Position numbers and translations under genes: made by a program | From: Micromonospora sp. Llam0 | GTDB lineage: Bacteria > Actinomycetota > Actinomycetes > Mycobacteriales > Micromonosporaceae | DNA length: 64,000 bases | Direction of reading: 5' to 3' | Assembly: GCF_003751085.1 (NCBI RefSeq) | Contig: NZ_RJJY01000001.1 | Location: 5,890,001 to 5,954,000 of the forward strand | The notes under the pieces: generated by a model | The model's database searches: none | Seen by the model: only the letters and a program-made list of their open reading frames with translations | Told to the model about the DNA's origin: nothing | Shown: in pieces, positions 7,258-16,588 of the stretch | Layout: each line of letters starts with the position of its first letter | Numbering within the stretch: the stretch's first letter is position 1

Positions 7258-8496
7258 ATGAGACGACGCACCCCGACCCGCCGCGGCCTGCTCGTGCTCA
7301 TCGTCCAATGCGTCATCGTCCAATGCGTCGCGCTGCTCCTGACCCCTGCCCCGTCGGCAGCCGCTCCGGCCGACCCGACGATCCCGCCACGCAACGTTCC
7401 CACCGAGACCGGGAAGTACTACGTGGTCGGTCCGGCGGTCGACGGTCAGCGGGAGTTCCTGTTCGCCATCGCGGCCGAGACCCTCGGCGACGGCAGCCGC
7501 TACCGGGAGATCTTCGAGTTGAACAAGGGTCGGCCGCAGCCGGACGGGCGGCAGATGGTCGGCGCGGCCACGGTCGAGCCGGGCTGGATCCTCATCCTGC
7601 CGGCGGACGCCGCCGGTCCGGACGTCCAGACCGGCGCGTTGCCCGAGCCCATCGGATCGACGGCCGGACCGGACGGGCCGGGTACGCCGGCCGGTGACTC
7701 CGGCGGCTGGTTCAGCACCGGGTTGCGGATCGCTCTGCTCGTGCTGGCCGTAGTTCTCGTCGTCTGGGCCCGGGTGGCGCTGGCGGCCCGTCGGTCGGCG
7801 GTAGCCGAGTCGGCGGCGTCGTCGCGCGCCGCAGCCGACGGGCGGGTCGGGCCGGTCACGACGCAACGACGACTCGCGGCACCGCCGCCGGACCTCGGCG
7901 CGGCTGATCTGCTGCCGCCCACGCCCCCGAACCCGTTCGGGACGCTGATCACCGAACTGGACTGTGGCGGCCGGCCGGCCCAGGTCCGACTGGTCGGGAC
8001 GCGACCGGCCCGCTGGGGTCAGGCGTACGGCTGGCTGCCTGCCGGCCGACGACTGCCCCCGTCGGCGGCGGCGCTGGTCCTCGGCGAACGTGACGGGATG
8101 CGGTTGTGGGCCGACCTGGATCACGCGCCCGACGCGCTGACCATCGTCGGCGACCCGGCGGCTGCCCGATCGCACGCGGCGACCCTCATGGCCCAGCTCG
8201 GTCGGGACGCCGAGGTCGTCGTCACCGGAGACGTTCTCGGCGGAGAGGCCCCTGGCCACGCCCGGTGGATTCCGGTGGTGACCGATCTCGGTCCGCCCGG
8301 GTCGCCCGCCCGGCCGCAGGTGGTGGTCTGCTCCGCAGCGGACGCCCCGGCCCTGCGCGAGCAGCTGCGGAGGTTGGCGGGCGACGGCACACGTACCGTA
8401 CCGGTGATCGTCGGGCCAGCTCCGGAAGCCCGGTGGTCGATCCGGATGCCCCGGCAGCCGTCCTTTCCGCCGAGCAGGTGGGCGGGCTGGTGCTGA
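7258..8496 (+). CDS. LysM-like membrane protein, N-terminal part of an apparently frameshifted gene
   Basis: The ATG at 7258 has AAGGA about nine bases upstream. The product starts with a basic signal/anchor segment and an extracytoplasmic LysM-like domain (YYVVGPAV ... ILILPADAAGP). A transmembrane helix (about 160-180) and a cytoplasmic alpha/beta region follow. This resembles the non-catalytic segment of actinobacterial LysM regulators, with alternating VVVTGD and VVVCSAAD strands. In this frame the protein turns into Arg/Pro/Trp-rich text after about 8415 and stops at 8496. Frame 3 on the same strand (ORF ending 10565) picks up sensible sequence at the same point. The simplest reading is one gene, 7258-10565, with a missing base between about 8411 and 8430. 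This could be a sequencing error, a real mutation, or less likely a -1 frameshift. Confidence 0.75.
   Translation: MRRRTPTRRGLLVLIVQCVIVQCVALLLTPAPSAAAPADPTIPPRNVPTETGKYYVVGPAVDGQREFLFAIAAETLGDGSRYREIFELNKGRPQPDGRQMVGAATVEPGWILILPADAAGPDVQTGALPEPIGSTAGPDGPGTPAGDSGGWFSTGLRIALLVLAVVLVVWARVALAARRSAVAESAASSRAAADGRVGPVTTQRRLAAPPPDLGAADLLPPTPPNPFGTLITELDCGGRPAQVRLVGTRPARWGQAYGWLPAGRRLPPSAAALVLGERDGMRLWADLDHAPDALTIVGDPAAARSHAATLMAQLGRDAEVVVTGDVLGGEAPGHARWIPVVTDLGPPGSPARPQVVVCSAADAPALREQLRRLAGDGTRTVPVIVGPAPEARWSIRMPRQPSFPPSRWAGWC
7300..7329 (+). repeat. Perfect 15-bp tandem duplication in a signal-anchor segment
   Basis: The 15-base unit atcgtccaatgcgtc occurs twice in a row (7300-7314, 7315-7329) and encodes IVQCV twice. 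It lengthens the hydrophobic core of the N-terminal membrane segment by five residues without changing the frame. Confidence 0.9.
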
Positions 8497-10565
8497 CCCG
8501 GACCGGACTGGCGACCCTGCCACTGCCGGACGGCATCGAGTTCGTTGCCCCCGAGAATTTCGTCGAACGCCGATCGGCGGTGGCCCAGCTCGGCAGCGGA
8601 CATCCCGGACTGGTCACCGTGGGTGTCGCCATCGGTGACGACGGGTTCCAACTGCCGACGTACGACTTCGACGACGCACCGGTCCAGGCAGGCTACGGCG
8701 GTCAGGACCTCGCCGCCGCGCTCTCGCAGATCCAGTTGTACGGCGGTGACCTGCGCATGTGGCTCCGCTGGCCGGACGACCCGGCGCAACACCACCGGGT
8801 CGAGACCGAACTGGCGACACTCGCCGAGACGACCGGCGCCACCGTCTGGGTTCCCGCCGCAGGTGGCGAGGCGGTGCTGCTGCCGGGTTGCCGGGACCTC
8901 GGCGCGCGGGACCGTTTCGGGAACGTCACCAGGTGGCAGGAGTACCGGCCACCGGACACCCGGGGACAACCACGGTTCACCACCGACCTCGACGGACGGC
9001 TGGCGCCGACCGCAGGGCCGACGGCCGGCACGATCGGCGCGGTGACGATGGTCAGTACCCGGCGGCGGTCACCCACGGCACTGCGCTCCCGGTACGCCGG
9101 CCTCACCGCCGAAGCAGGCCGCGCACTGGTTGACCTGTCCCTGTTGGACGATGGTCGGCTCGCGCTGTGGTACGGCGACGGCAGCCGACTCGCCGTGGCG
9201 GGCGGTGTGCTGCGGGCGCTGCTGACCAGTCTCGCCTGGGCCGGAGAGGACCTGCTGCTGCTGACCCCGGTGCCACCCGACGCCGCCGACGGACTGAGCG
9301 CGCATCTCGCCGCTGTCGAATCCGTACTCCGTGTCGAGTTCTGGTCGCTGCCGCCGGGCGCCTCCGTGGTGGTGCGGGACGGGCGGGTCCGGGCAGTCGA
9401 CGAGCAGCGGCGGCCAGCAGCCTGGCTGCGGACCGGCCGGCCGGGACCCGCGCCGGAAGGCAGCCGGTGGTACAGCGACGACGGCTACCTGCTGCCGGTG
9501 CGCTGCGGCACCGGACGCCCGACCGTGCCCGCCCCGCTGCCGCAGCCCGCCCTGGTGCCGCCGCCCGCCCCCGCCGTTGCCGCGCCGCGACCGCGCCGGG
9601 TGCTGCCCGAGCCGAACCGGTACCGGGTGGCGGCGTCCAGTCGGCGTGCTGGCGTCGGGCACGGGGTGCGCTGGGTGCCGGACCGTCCGCCGACCAACGC
9701 CGAACCGGTGCGGCTGTGGGTGTCCTGCCCGGTTCCGCCGGGCCGCGCCCTGGTCGAGGGGATTCCGACGGCGAACCTGTTCCTGGTCGGCGATGTCGAC
9801 GGCGCCCGGGTCGCGCGGGCCAACCCGGGTAGCTACCTGCTCTGCCTGGGCGCCGACGCTGGCAGCGCCATCGCACTGAGCCAGGTCCGCAAGATCCCGG
9901 ACGAGGTCCGGCTCCGGCTGCGCGACGCGAGCGACGGGGACGGCGGGGACGGCGGGGACGGCGGGAGCAGCGGGAGCAGCGGGAGCGACACGACGGGCCG
10001 GTTCCTCCTGCCGGCAGCCTGGCTCGACCGGGTCCGGCTGCTGGCCGGCTACCAGGTGGACGACGACGGCCGACCGCATGGTCACGTGCAGCTGCCCGGG
10101 GTGCCGGTGCCGCTGAACTACACCGGTGCCGGGCACGGCGTGGACGGGCTTCCGGACGAGGTGGTGCGCTGGCCGGCCGGCCGACGGGCCGGACACGCCT
10201 GGGTGGTCCTGCCGCAGACACCCGCCGCGCCGGACGGCGACGTCCTTCACGCGTCGCGGCAGCGTCCGGCGGTACGCGCCGGTCATCGACTGGTCCGAGT
10301 GCGACTCGACGCCGGCACGGCGATCGACGTACCGGCCAGCGCCGCTGCCCTGGCCGGACTCGTCTCGGTGCGCAGCCGGCTGTCCGATCTGCTGTTGGGC
10401 GGTGCCGAACTGGTGTTGCCGTCCGCCTCGTACGACCATGCCCGGGTGGACCAGGTGTGGTACGCCGTCGGCGACCAGTGGCAGCACCGGGCCCGGCGGG
10501 TCGGCCTGCCGCTGTCCGCACTGTTCGAGTCGGATCCGCTGGTCGAATCGGATCCGCTCCGCTGA
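8433..10565 (+). CDS. C-terminal part of the frameshifted LysM-associated gene, or a separately restarted protein
   Basis: The frame stays open from well upstream, but protein-like sequence begins near 8418. GTG 8433 is the first plausible restart, although I see no strong Shine-Dalgarno. About 710 residues follow. A globular region (residues about 60-220) includes TTGATVWVPAAGG and WQEYRPP, and weakly matches the N-terminal part of the ART-like protein at 60037-62502 (RAELVAPDG ... WRSFRPG). Next come a Pro-rich linker, a second globular region (LWVSCPVPPG ... SYLLCLGAD), a Gly/Ser/Asp tandem stretch at about 9936-9985, and a C-terminal domain. No enzyme motif was recognised. Stop-to-stop distance to the convergent LuxR gene is five bases. 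It probably belongs to one 1,100-residue protein with the preceding frame. Confidence 0.68.
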   Translation: MVDPDAPAAVLSAEQVGGLVLTRTGLATLPLPDGIEFVAPENFVERRSAVAQLGSGHPGLVTVGVAIGDDGFQLPTYDFDDAPVQAGYGGQDLAAALSQIQLYGGDLRMWLRWPDDPAQHHRVETELATLAETTGATVWVPAAGGEAVLLPGCRDLGARDRFGNVTRWQEYRPPDTRGQPRFTTDLDGRLAPTAGPTAGTIGAVTMVSTRRRSPTALRSRYAGLTAEAGRALVDLSLLDDGRLALWYGDGSRLAVAGGVLRALLTSLAWAGEDLLLLTPVPPDAADGLSAHLAAVESVLRVEFWSLPPGASVVVRDGRVRAVDEQRRPAAWLRTGRPGPAPEGSRWYSDDGYLLPVRCGTGRPTVPAPLPQPALVPPPAPAVAAPRPRRVLPEPNRYRVAASSRRAGVGHGVRWVPDRPPTNAEPVRLWVSCPVPPGRALVEGIPTANLFLVGDVDGARVARANPGSYLLCLGADAGSAIALSQVRKIPDEVRLRLRDASDGDGGDGGDGGSSGSSGSDTTGRFLLPAAWLDRVRLLAGYQVDDDGRPHGHVQLPGVPVPLNYTGAGHGVDGLPDEVVRWPAGRRAGHAWVVLPQTPAAPDGDVLHASRQRPAVRAGHRLVRVRLDAGTAIDVPASAAALAGLVSVRSRLSDLLLGGAELVLPSASYDHARVDQVWYAVGDQWQHRARRVGLPLSALFESDPLVESDPLR

Positions 10566-10570
10566 AGCGG

Positions 10571-13315
10571 TCAGCCGGCCCGGCGTTCCCCGACCAGCAC
10601 CGCCGCCGCCAACTCCACCCGGGACTGGTAGCCGGTCCGGGTGAACAACCGCGACAGTCGGCCTTCGACGCCCTTCGGGCTGCTCTGGGTGACCGCGGCG
10701 AGCTGGCGGTTGGTCAGTCCCTCGGCGACCAGCGTGGCGAGCAGCTGCTCACCCTCGGCGAGGGTGTCGGCCCGGCCCGGCACCGCGACACCATGCTCAC
10801 GCATCGCCCGCCGCACCCGGGACCGGTGCAGGATCGCGCCAAGACCCTCGTAGAGGTCGTACGCCTCAACAAGCAGCTCCGGATGGTGGCCGGTCCACCG
10901 GACCACCCGTTCCAGGGTCCGCGCCAGTACGTGGGGCTGGCCGAGGTCTCGGGCGAGGCCCACCACCTCGGTGACCAGGGCCCGGTCGTCCGGGTCGTGG
11001 CCGGCGACGAGAGCGGCGCTGGCCGCCCACAAGGACGCTGCGGTGCCGCCCAGCGCGGCGGCGGCCGCGGCGGCGTGGTCTGCCGCCGTCAGTGCCTCCG
11101 CCCGGTCCCCGCGTGATGCCGCCAACTCCGCCGTGACCATCCACAGTTCGTCCGTGCCGATGAGCGCACCGGACCGGGCTGCGGCGGCAAGGGCCTCCTC
11201 GGCGATCCGGCCGGCTGCCGCAGCGTCGCCGAGGGCCAGCTCCACGTCGACCGCTGCGGTTGCCGTCAGGTACGACAGCGGAACGTGACGGGTCCGAGCG
11301 TTGTCGAGCATCGTCCGGGCGCGCATCGGCCAGCCTCGGCCGAGTAGCACCTCCGCCCCGGCCCGGTGCACCAACGCCGGAGCCAGCCGGCAGCTGGCCG
11401 CCAGGCCAGCGGCGATGCTGACCTGGGCCGCGTCGAGCGCCTCGGTCCACCGTCCGCGCTGCCAGTCGGACAGGCAACGCTCCGGCACGGGTAGGTCGGT
11501 CCGACTCAGACCGGCCGCCGCCAGCACCGCCTCGGCTGCTGCCGGCTCGCCGGCGGCCGCCGCGAGACGGTACCGGCCGAGGGCCGCTGTCACCTGCCGG
11601 CGCCGATCACCTGCCCGGGCCGCCGGCCCGGGCAGGTGCGGACCAGGCAAGGCCGCCGGCCCGGGCACGGGTGGCCCGGCCCGGCCAGTCACCGCCGCGA
11701 CCTGGGTGGTGACCAGACCGGTCAGCGGCTCCAGCCCATCCGGCGCATTCGCCGACGTCACGTTCGGGGGCGCACCGGCCCCGAGCAGCTCGGCTGCTTC
11801 GGCCCACCGGTCCAGCAGGCCCAGTGCCGCCGCCCGGGTCACCGTGGCCGGCGGTGGGCTCCCCGGACGCCGGAGCTCACCAGCCGCGACGGCCTGCGCC
11901 GACCCGGCGTCGCCGGTGCCGGCGACGCGGGCCAGTTCGAGCAGTTCAGCCTCCAGCCGGGCGGCCGGGGACAGCTGGTCGCTCTTCTCGCCGAGCAGCC
12001 GACTCAGCGGCGGTCCCGCAGCCGCGTGCCGGCCGGCGTGCAGCGCGGCGAAGGCATCAGCGAGTAGCGCTTCGACCCGATCCGCCGGGTCCGTGCTGAG
12101 CTCGGCTGCTCCGGCCCACCAGCGGGCGGCCGGTGCCGGGCGGGTGGCTTCGGCGTCGCGCGCGTGCCGGCGCAACAGGCGCACTGCCCGGTGCTGGTCG
12201 ACCAGCCGCCCGGCGATGACGACCTGGTCGGGCAGGTAGTCCGGGTCGGCGCAGGACGCCTCGCCGGACCAGACAGCCTCGACCGCCAGCTGGGCCAGCC
12301 GCCGCCGCTCGTAGGGCCCGAGGCAGGCGGTGAGGGCCACCGCCACCGCCGGTACGGTGATCCGCCAACCGCGAGAATGCTTGCTCGCCACGCCTGCCGC
12401 CCGTAGCGCGGCCAGGTCGTCGTCCACTTCGGCCGGCGATCGGCCGCTGGCCCGAGCGGCCAGTGCCGGGACGGCCGCGCACAGCGGTTGCAGCACCGCC
12501 ACCGCCCGGGCGGTGGCGAAGGCGTCTGGGGCGAGTTGGCGTACCGGGGCCAGCAGAGCATGATCGGCGGGGATCCGCGGGGTGACCGCAGAATCGATCA
12601 GGTAGGCCCGCCGGTCCAGTACCCGGACGGCGGGCGAATCCTGGTAGCCCCGCACCGCCGCGAGCAACGCGCCCGGTCGGCCCCGGCTGAGCCGGCGCAG
12701 CTCGTCGCGCAACGCGCCGTACGGTGTCGCGTTCAGGATCTCGGCGGCGAGTTCGTCGGTCTCCGCCGGGGTGAGCGGGCGCACCGGGACGATGCGCACC
12801 CGTCCGGCGGCCCGGAGCCGGTGGAACGCGGCCGACACTCCGTCGGCGACTTCGACGCCGATCCCGGAACGGACCGCCGTTACGCACCGAGCCTGGCCTT
12901 CGGGCAGGCCGTGCAGCGCGGTCAGCAGGGCGGTGGCCGACTGCGGATCGGCCCACTGGGCGTCGTCGACGAAGACGACCAGCCCGTGGTGGCGGCGCAG
13001 CGCCCGGCCGAGCGTCGCCGTGGACGGTTCCGTGACGCCCCGTCCCCGCCCAGCGGCGAGTCGGGCGGGCAGCGGCGCCAGGCCGGCGAGCACCCGCCCG
13101 GCCAGGTACCAGGGCTCGTCCCGGTCCTCGGTGGCCAACCTTAGGTCCAGCACCGCTTCGCCGGCGGCCTCGGCCGCCGCACGGAGGGCACCCAACGCAC
13201 GGGTACGCCCGACCCCGGGCGGGCCGACGAGCAGGGTGAGCGCCGCAGTACCGGGCGGTCCCGGCCCGGCCGGTGGCCGTGGCGGGGCAGTCGCCGGCAC
13301 CAAGGTTGCCGTCAT
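10571..13315 (-). CDS. LuxR-family (LAL-type) regulator with P-loop domain
   Basis: The 914-residue protein has an N-terminal P-loop region (GPPGVGRT, residues 31-38), a Walker B-like strand (LVVFVDDAQWAD), a long Ala-rich helical middle resembling TPR arrays, and a C-terminal LuxR helix-turn-helix. The last shows GLTNRQLAAVTQSSPKGVEG then LSRLFTRTGYQSRVELA. This is the layout of large ATP-binding LuxR (LAL) regulators. The Walker A lysine is Arg37, which may impair nucleotide hydrolysis. It is the last gene of a run starting at 16541, 19 bases below the paralogous regulator, with its own GGGAG site. Confidence 0.9.
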   Translation of the reverse strand: MTATLVPATAPPRPPAGPGPPGTAALTLLVGPPGVGRTRALGALRAAAEAAGEAVLDLRLATEDRDEPWYLAGRVLAGLAPLPARLAAGRGRGVTEPSTATLGRALRRHHGLVVFVDDAQWADPQSATALLTALHGLPEGQARCVTAVRSGIGVEVADGVSAAFHRLRAAGRVRIVPVRPLTPAETDELAAEILNATPYGALRDELRRLSRGRPGALLAAVRGYQDSPAVRVLDRRAYLIDSAVTPRIPADHALLAPVRQLAPDAFATARAVAVLQPLCAAVPALAARASGRSPAEVDDDLAALRAAGVASKHSRGWRITVPAVAVALTACLGPYERRRLAQLAVEAVWSGEASCADPDYLPDQVVIAGRLVDQHRAVRLLRRHARDAEATRPAPAARWWAGAAELSTDPADRVEALLADAFAALHAGRHAAAGPPLSRLLGEKSDQLSPAARLEAELLELARVAGTGDAGSAQAVAAGELRRPGSPPPATVTRAAALGLLDRWAEAAELLGAGAPPNVTSANAPDGLEPLTGLVTTQVAAVTGRAGPPVPGPAALPGPHLPGPAARAGDRRRQVTAALGRYRLAAAAGEPAAAEAVLAAAGLSRTDLPVPERCLSDWQRGRWTEALDAAQVSIAAGLAASCRLAPALVHRAGAEVLLGRGWPMRARTMLDNARTRHVPLSYLTATAAVDVELALGDAAAAGRIAEEALAAAARSGALIGTDELWMVTAELAASRGDRAEALTAADHAAAAAAALGGTAASLWAASAALVAGHDPDDRALVTEVVGLARDLGQPHVLARTLERVVRWTGHHPELLVEAYDLYEGLGAILHRSRVRRAMREHGVAVPGRADTLAEGEQLLATLVAEGLTNRQLAAVTQSSPKGVEGRLSRLFTRTGYQSRVELAAAVLVGERRAG

Positions 13316-13334
13316 CGGGCGTCTCCCGTCGAAT

Positions 13335-16052
13335 TCAGGACGCGATGTCCAGGATGTCGGAGGTGAAACTGGCCGCCGCCAGCTCGACTCGCGACCGACA
13401 GCCGGTCCGGGTGAACAGACGGGTCAAGTAGTTCTCGACGGTCTTCTCGCTCAGCCGGATCTGGACGGCGATCTGCCGGTTGGTGCGCCCGCGCCGGACC
13501 AGCTCGACGATCTGCGTCTCGACCGGGCTCAGTCCGGTCCGGGGGGCACGGCTGCGGGGACGGCGTACGCCACGGACCCGCATCGCGTCGACGGCGGCAT
13601 CGCGCAGCCAGGGGGCACCGATCTCTTCCGCGGTGTTCACCGCTTCGAACAGCCACTGGTGCGGATCGTCGACGACCCGGCCGATGCCCAGGAGGGCGTA
13701 GCCGAGCTCGACGCGGTCGTCCCGGGCCCGGATCGAGTCGATCGCCTCGGCCGCGCCGGACACGTCTGCCGTCGTCACCGCGCGAACCATCCCGATGGTG
13801 CCGCGATCGACGACGCCGGCGCTGTCGTGCCGGCCGGGTGCGAGGTCGACCCCGACCAGCCGGGCGATCTCGGCCCCCTGCTTGGGCAGGCCGAACCGGG
13901 CGGCGAGCCCGGCTGCCCGGACGAGTAGCCGGTCGACGCCGATCCGGCTGCCGAACGACAGCTGTCGTCGGCAGGCTCGGTGGGCCGCGTCGATTCGCCG
14001 TTCGGCCTCGGCGGCGGTGCCGGGCTCACCGGCCGCGCCGTTCGCCACCCACCACCGCAGTGCCGCGTACGGTGGCTCGTCGGGGACCGACGCCAGCCAG
14101 ACCGCCGCGTCCTCGGATCGTCCCTGCAGGGCGAGCGACTCGGCCGCCCACAGCCGGGCCAGCCGGCGCGACACCGTGGCCGCACCGCCGGCCAGCCCGA
14201 CCTGTCGTGCCGCCGACACCACTCCGGGCAGGTCGCCTCGGGCCCGGCTGACCAGCATGCGGTGGTACGCGGCGAGCGGTCCATCGCCGGGCACCCGGTA
14301 CCGTCCGGGTCCCAGGGTCAGCAGCAGCACCTGGGCCAGGTCGCCCATCGCGCCCGCGATGAGCAGCGGGTCGGTGTCCAGCGGTCGGACCGCGTCGACC
14401 AGGCGACGAGTGCCGTCGGCGGTGGCCACCCGCAGGTCGGCAGTGCCGCACGCCCACCCCGCGAGGGCGAACTCGACATCGGTGACCAGCGACGGTGTCG
14501 CGTCCGTCGGGGCGTCCGCCGGGGCCAGGGGCGGCAGGTCGGCGGCGGTGGGGTTCGCGGTGAGCCACCGGTCCACCATGGCCGGGACCGGCCAGCCATC
14601 GGGCGGCGTACGGAGCACCCGGGTCAGCGGCACCCCGATGTGCAGGGCGGCGAGCGTTCCGGCCGCAGCGAGATCGGGGTGGTCCGTGCCGGCCGGCACC
14701 GCCCGCACCACGTCGCCGAGCCGGGCGAACTGACCGGTACGCACCAGCAGGCGCAGCAGCCGGGCAAGGATGTCCGCGCCGGCCGGGCCACCACCACTGT
14801 GCCGCAGCGCGGCGTCCAGCCAGTCGGCTGCCCGGGCCGGCTCCCGCTCCATCGCCTCGGTCGCCGTGGCGACCAGTGCGAACGCGGTTCGACGGTCGAC
14901 CGGCAGTGTGCCGCCGGCCGACGTGACGTGGTCGGCGAGGGTCGCCCGATCCGCTGGCACGCCGGAGCCGGAGCGCCGGAGCATCGCCGCCGCGTACGCG
15001 CGGTGCAGCCGGGTCACCGCCGCGGCACCGGCGTCGGCGATCAGCCTGGCGGCGAGCGCCGGGCATCTCGGGCTGATCACGTCGTCCGGCTGCACCACCA
15101 GCACCCCGTCGGTGACCAGCCCATCGAGCACTCGGCCGGCGTCGTCGGCCCGGCCGAGGGTCGCGTTGGCGAACAACGGCAGGTCGCCGACGTGGAAGCG
15201 GGTGGCGGCGGCCATCGTGGCCAGGCGTACGGCCGACGTGCCGCGCCGCCGCGCCGCCGTCATGAGCGGGTGTTCGGCCGCCAGGCTGATCGTCGTCTGC
15301 GGATCGAGTAGACACAGGTGACCACCGAAGACGCCGAGTCGACCCGTGTCGGCCAGCTCGGCGGCGGTCTGCAGCACTGTCGCGGGATGGCCGGCCAGCG
15401 GGCCGAGTGCGGCGCCGAGTGCCGCCAGTACTGCGTCGTCGACCGGCGTGCCGTGCCAGCGGGTGAGCAGTTCCCGTACCGCTGCGGGGTCCAACGCAGG
15501 CAGATCGACGACCTTGTCAGCCAGGACGGCCAGCCGGCCGGTCGCGGTCCGGCTCGCCGCGACCACCAGGCAGTTGTCCCGTACGGCCGCAGCCAGCGCC
15601 GCGACGAGCCAGGGCGTGTCGTCGACGTCGTCGGCGACCAGCACGGTCGGCAGCTGCCGGCCGATCAGCCCGAACGCGGCGGACGTCTCCTGGGCGAGCA
15701 GGGCCAGTCGGCCGGGTGACGGTGCACCGGCGTCCGCACAGAGCGCACCGATGGTGCTCAGCGGACCGGCCAGCATCGGGTTGGCGAAGCGTCCGTAATG
15801 CTCGCGCAGTACGCTGAGCAGCGCGGCGAACCCGTCAACGGGGCATCCGGATCCCGGCTCCGACGGCACCCGCAGTACGGCTGCGCCGGCCGCCTGCCAG
15901 GCGCCACTGGCCGCAGTCAACAAAGCGGTCCGTCCGGTGCCCGCTGCCCCGGTCACCAGCGCGAACCGGCCACCGGCCGATGCCTGGCGGTACGCTGCGT
16001 CGAGAGCACCGAGCTGTGTCCGGCGGCCCGTCAACACCTGCTTACGCTGCAT
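13335..16052 (-). CDS. LuxR-family (LAL-type) regulator, paralog of the next gene
   Basis: The 905-residue protein has a P-loop region (GAAGTGRT, residues 35-42), a Walker B-like strand (TVLVADDVDD), a helical repeat middle, and a C-terminal LuxR domain. That domain begins LSPVETQIVELVRRGRTNRQ and ends TVENYLTRLFTRTGCRSRVE. As in the neighbouring regulator, Walker A lysine is replaced by arginine (Arg41). The ATG directly abuts the TAG of the gene upstream, so translation is coupled. The two regulators share their C-terminal helix almost word for word (LFTRTG-SRVELAAA), pointing to a tandem duplication. Target genes are not shown by the sequence. Confidence 0.9.
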   Translation of the reverse strand: MQRKQVLTGRRTQLGALDAAYRQASAGGRFALVTGAAGTGRTALLTAASGAWQAAGAAVLRVPSEPGSGCPVDGFAALLSVLREHYGRFANPMLAGPLSTIGALCADAGAPSPGRLALLAQETSAAFGLIGRQLPTVLVADDVDDTPWLVAALAAAVRDNCLVVAASRTATGRLAVLADKVVDLPALDPAAVRELLTRWHGTPVDDAVLAALGAALGPLAGHPATVLQTAAELADTGRLGVFGGHLCLLDPQTTISLAAEHPLMTAARRRGTSAVRLATMAAATRFHVGDLPLFANATLGRADDAGRVLDGLVTDGVLVVQPDDVISPRCPALAARLIADAGAAAVTRLHRAYAAAMLRRSGSGVPADRATLADHVTSAGGTLPVDRRTAFALVATATEAMEREPARAADWLDAALRHSGGGPAGADILARLLRLLVRTGQFARLGDVVRAVPAGTDHPDLAAAGTLAALHIGVPLTRVLRTPPDGWPVPAMVDRWLTANPTAADLPPLAPADAPTDATPSLVTDVEFALAGWACGTADLRVATADGTRRLVDAVRPLDTDPLLIAGAMGDLAQVLLLTLGPGRYRVPGDGPLAAYHRMLVSRARGDLPGVVSAARQVGLAGGAATVSRRLARLWAAESLALQGRSEDAAVWLASVPDEPPYAALRWWVANGAAGEPGTAAEAERRIDAAHRACRRQLSFGSRIGVDRLLVRAAGLAARFGLPKQGAEIARLVGVDLAPGRHDSAGVVDRGTIGMVRAVTTADVSGAAEAIDSIRARDDRVELGYALLGIGRVVDDPHQWLFEAVNTAEEIGAPWLRDAAVDAMRVRGVRRPRSRAPRTGLSPVETQIVELVRRGRTNRQIAVQIRLSEKTVENYLTRLFTRTGCRSRVELAAASFTSDILDIAS

Positions 16053-16541
16053 CTAGACCTCAGCTGCGGATGGGGCCGCGTCGGCGAGATCGGTGGCATC
16101 CCGCCTGATCATCAGCAGGATCTCGCCGGCCATCGCCATCGACCGCAGGTATCCGTCGTCGTCGCTGGTCTCCAGCCAGACGGTCCGGCCGGCCCGGTCC
16201 GGTCTCGGCCGACCAGCGAAGTGGGCGTCGACGAGGATCAGCGGCACGTCCACCGACCACGATGGTGGTGCCTGCTTCGGCGCTGGCTCGTCGAGAAAGG
16301 CCCGCTCCTCGTCCGGGGACAGCCCGCTGGGGCCGTACGCGGCCAGTACCCGCCGTTGCAGTCGGGCACGGATCTGTTCGGCATGCCCGATCCGGGCCAA
16401 CTCGCGCAGCTCCTCGGGAATTTTGAGATAGCCGCCGATCAGGACATCGACCAGGAGTTCGGGTTCGTCCGCAACGACGTGGCACCCGCCTGCGGCGTAC
16501 ACCATCCGGTAGCGCCGCTGCGAGTTGTCCCGCTCCGACAC
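16053..16541 (-). CDS. Hypothetical 162-residue protein directly downstream of the giant gene (candidate immunity protein)
   Basis: The GTG start at 16541 has GGAGG nine bases upstream. The soluble alpha/beta product has no signal peptide or membrane helix. A beta/alpha start (YRMVYAAGGCHVVA) precedes a basic helix (IRARLQRRVLAAYG), a beta strand (VDVPLILVDAHFAG) and a final helix. I do not recognise a family. It lies 109 bases after the giant effector-like ORF, the usual position of immunity genes for polymorphic toxins, and abuts the first LuxR gene. An own ECF-type promoter (16589-16616) precedes it. The immunity role is inferred from position only; it could equally be a co-regulator. Confidence 0.78.
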   Translation of the reverse strand: MSERDNSQRRYRMVYAAGGCHVVADEPELLVDVLIGGYLKIPEELRELARIGHAEQIRARLQRRVLAAYGPSGLSPDEERAFLDEPAPKQAPPSWSVDVPLILVDAHFAGRPRPDRAGRTVWLETSDDDGYLRSMAMAGEILLMIRRDATDLADAAPSAAEV

Positions 16542-16555
16542 GGTTGCTCACCTCC

Positions 16556-16584
16556 GCGCGGCCGGGTCCGTTCGGCGGCCGCGC
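16556..16584 (-). other. GC-rich hairpin in the leader of the candidate immunity gene
   Basis: A perfect nine-base inverted repeat (16556-16564 with 16576-16584, 11-base loop) lies between the giant gene's stop and the Shine-Dalgarno of the next gene, touching the GGAGG at 16551-16555. It could terminate read-through from the giant gene or mask the ribosome site. There is no T-tract. Confidence 0.5.
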
Positions 16585-16588
16585 CTCT

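Noticed and set aside
8411..8430. Programmed -1 frameshifting in the LysM-associated gene
   Set aside because: The direction fits, but no X-XXY-YYZ slippery sequence is present and no adjacent pseudoknot was obvious, so an error or mutation is preferred.
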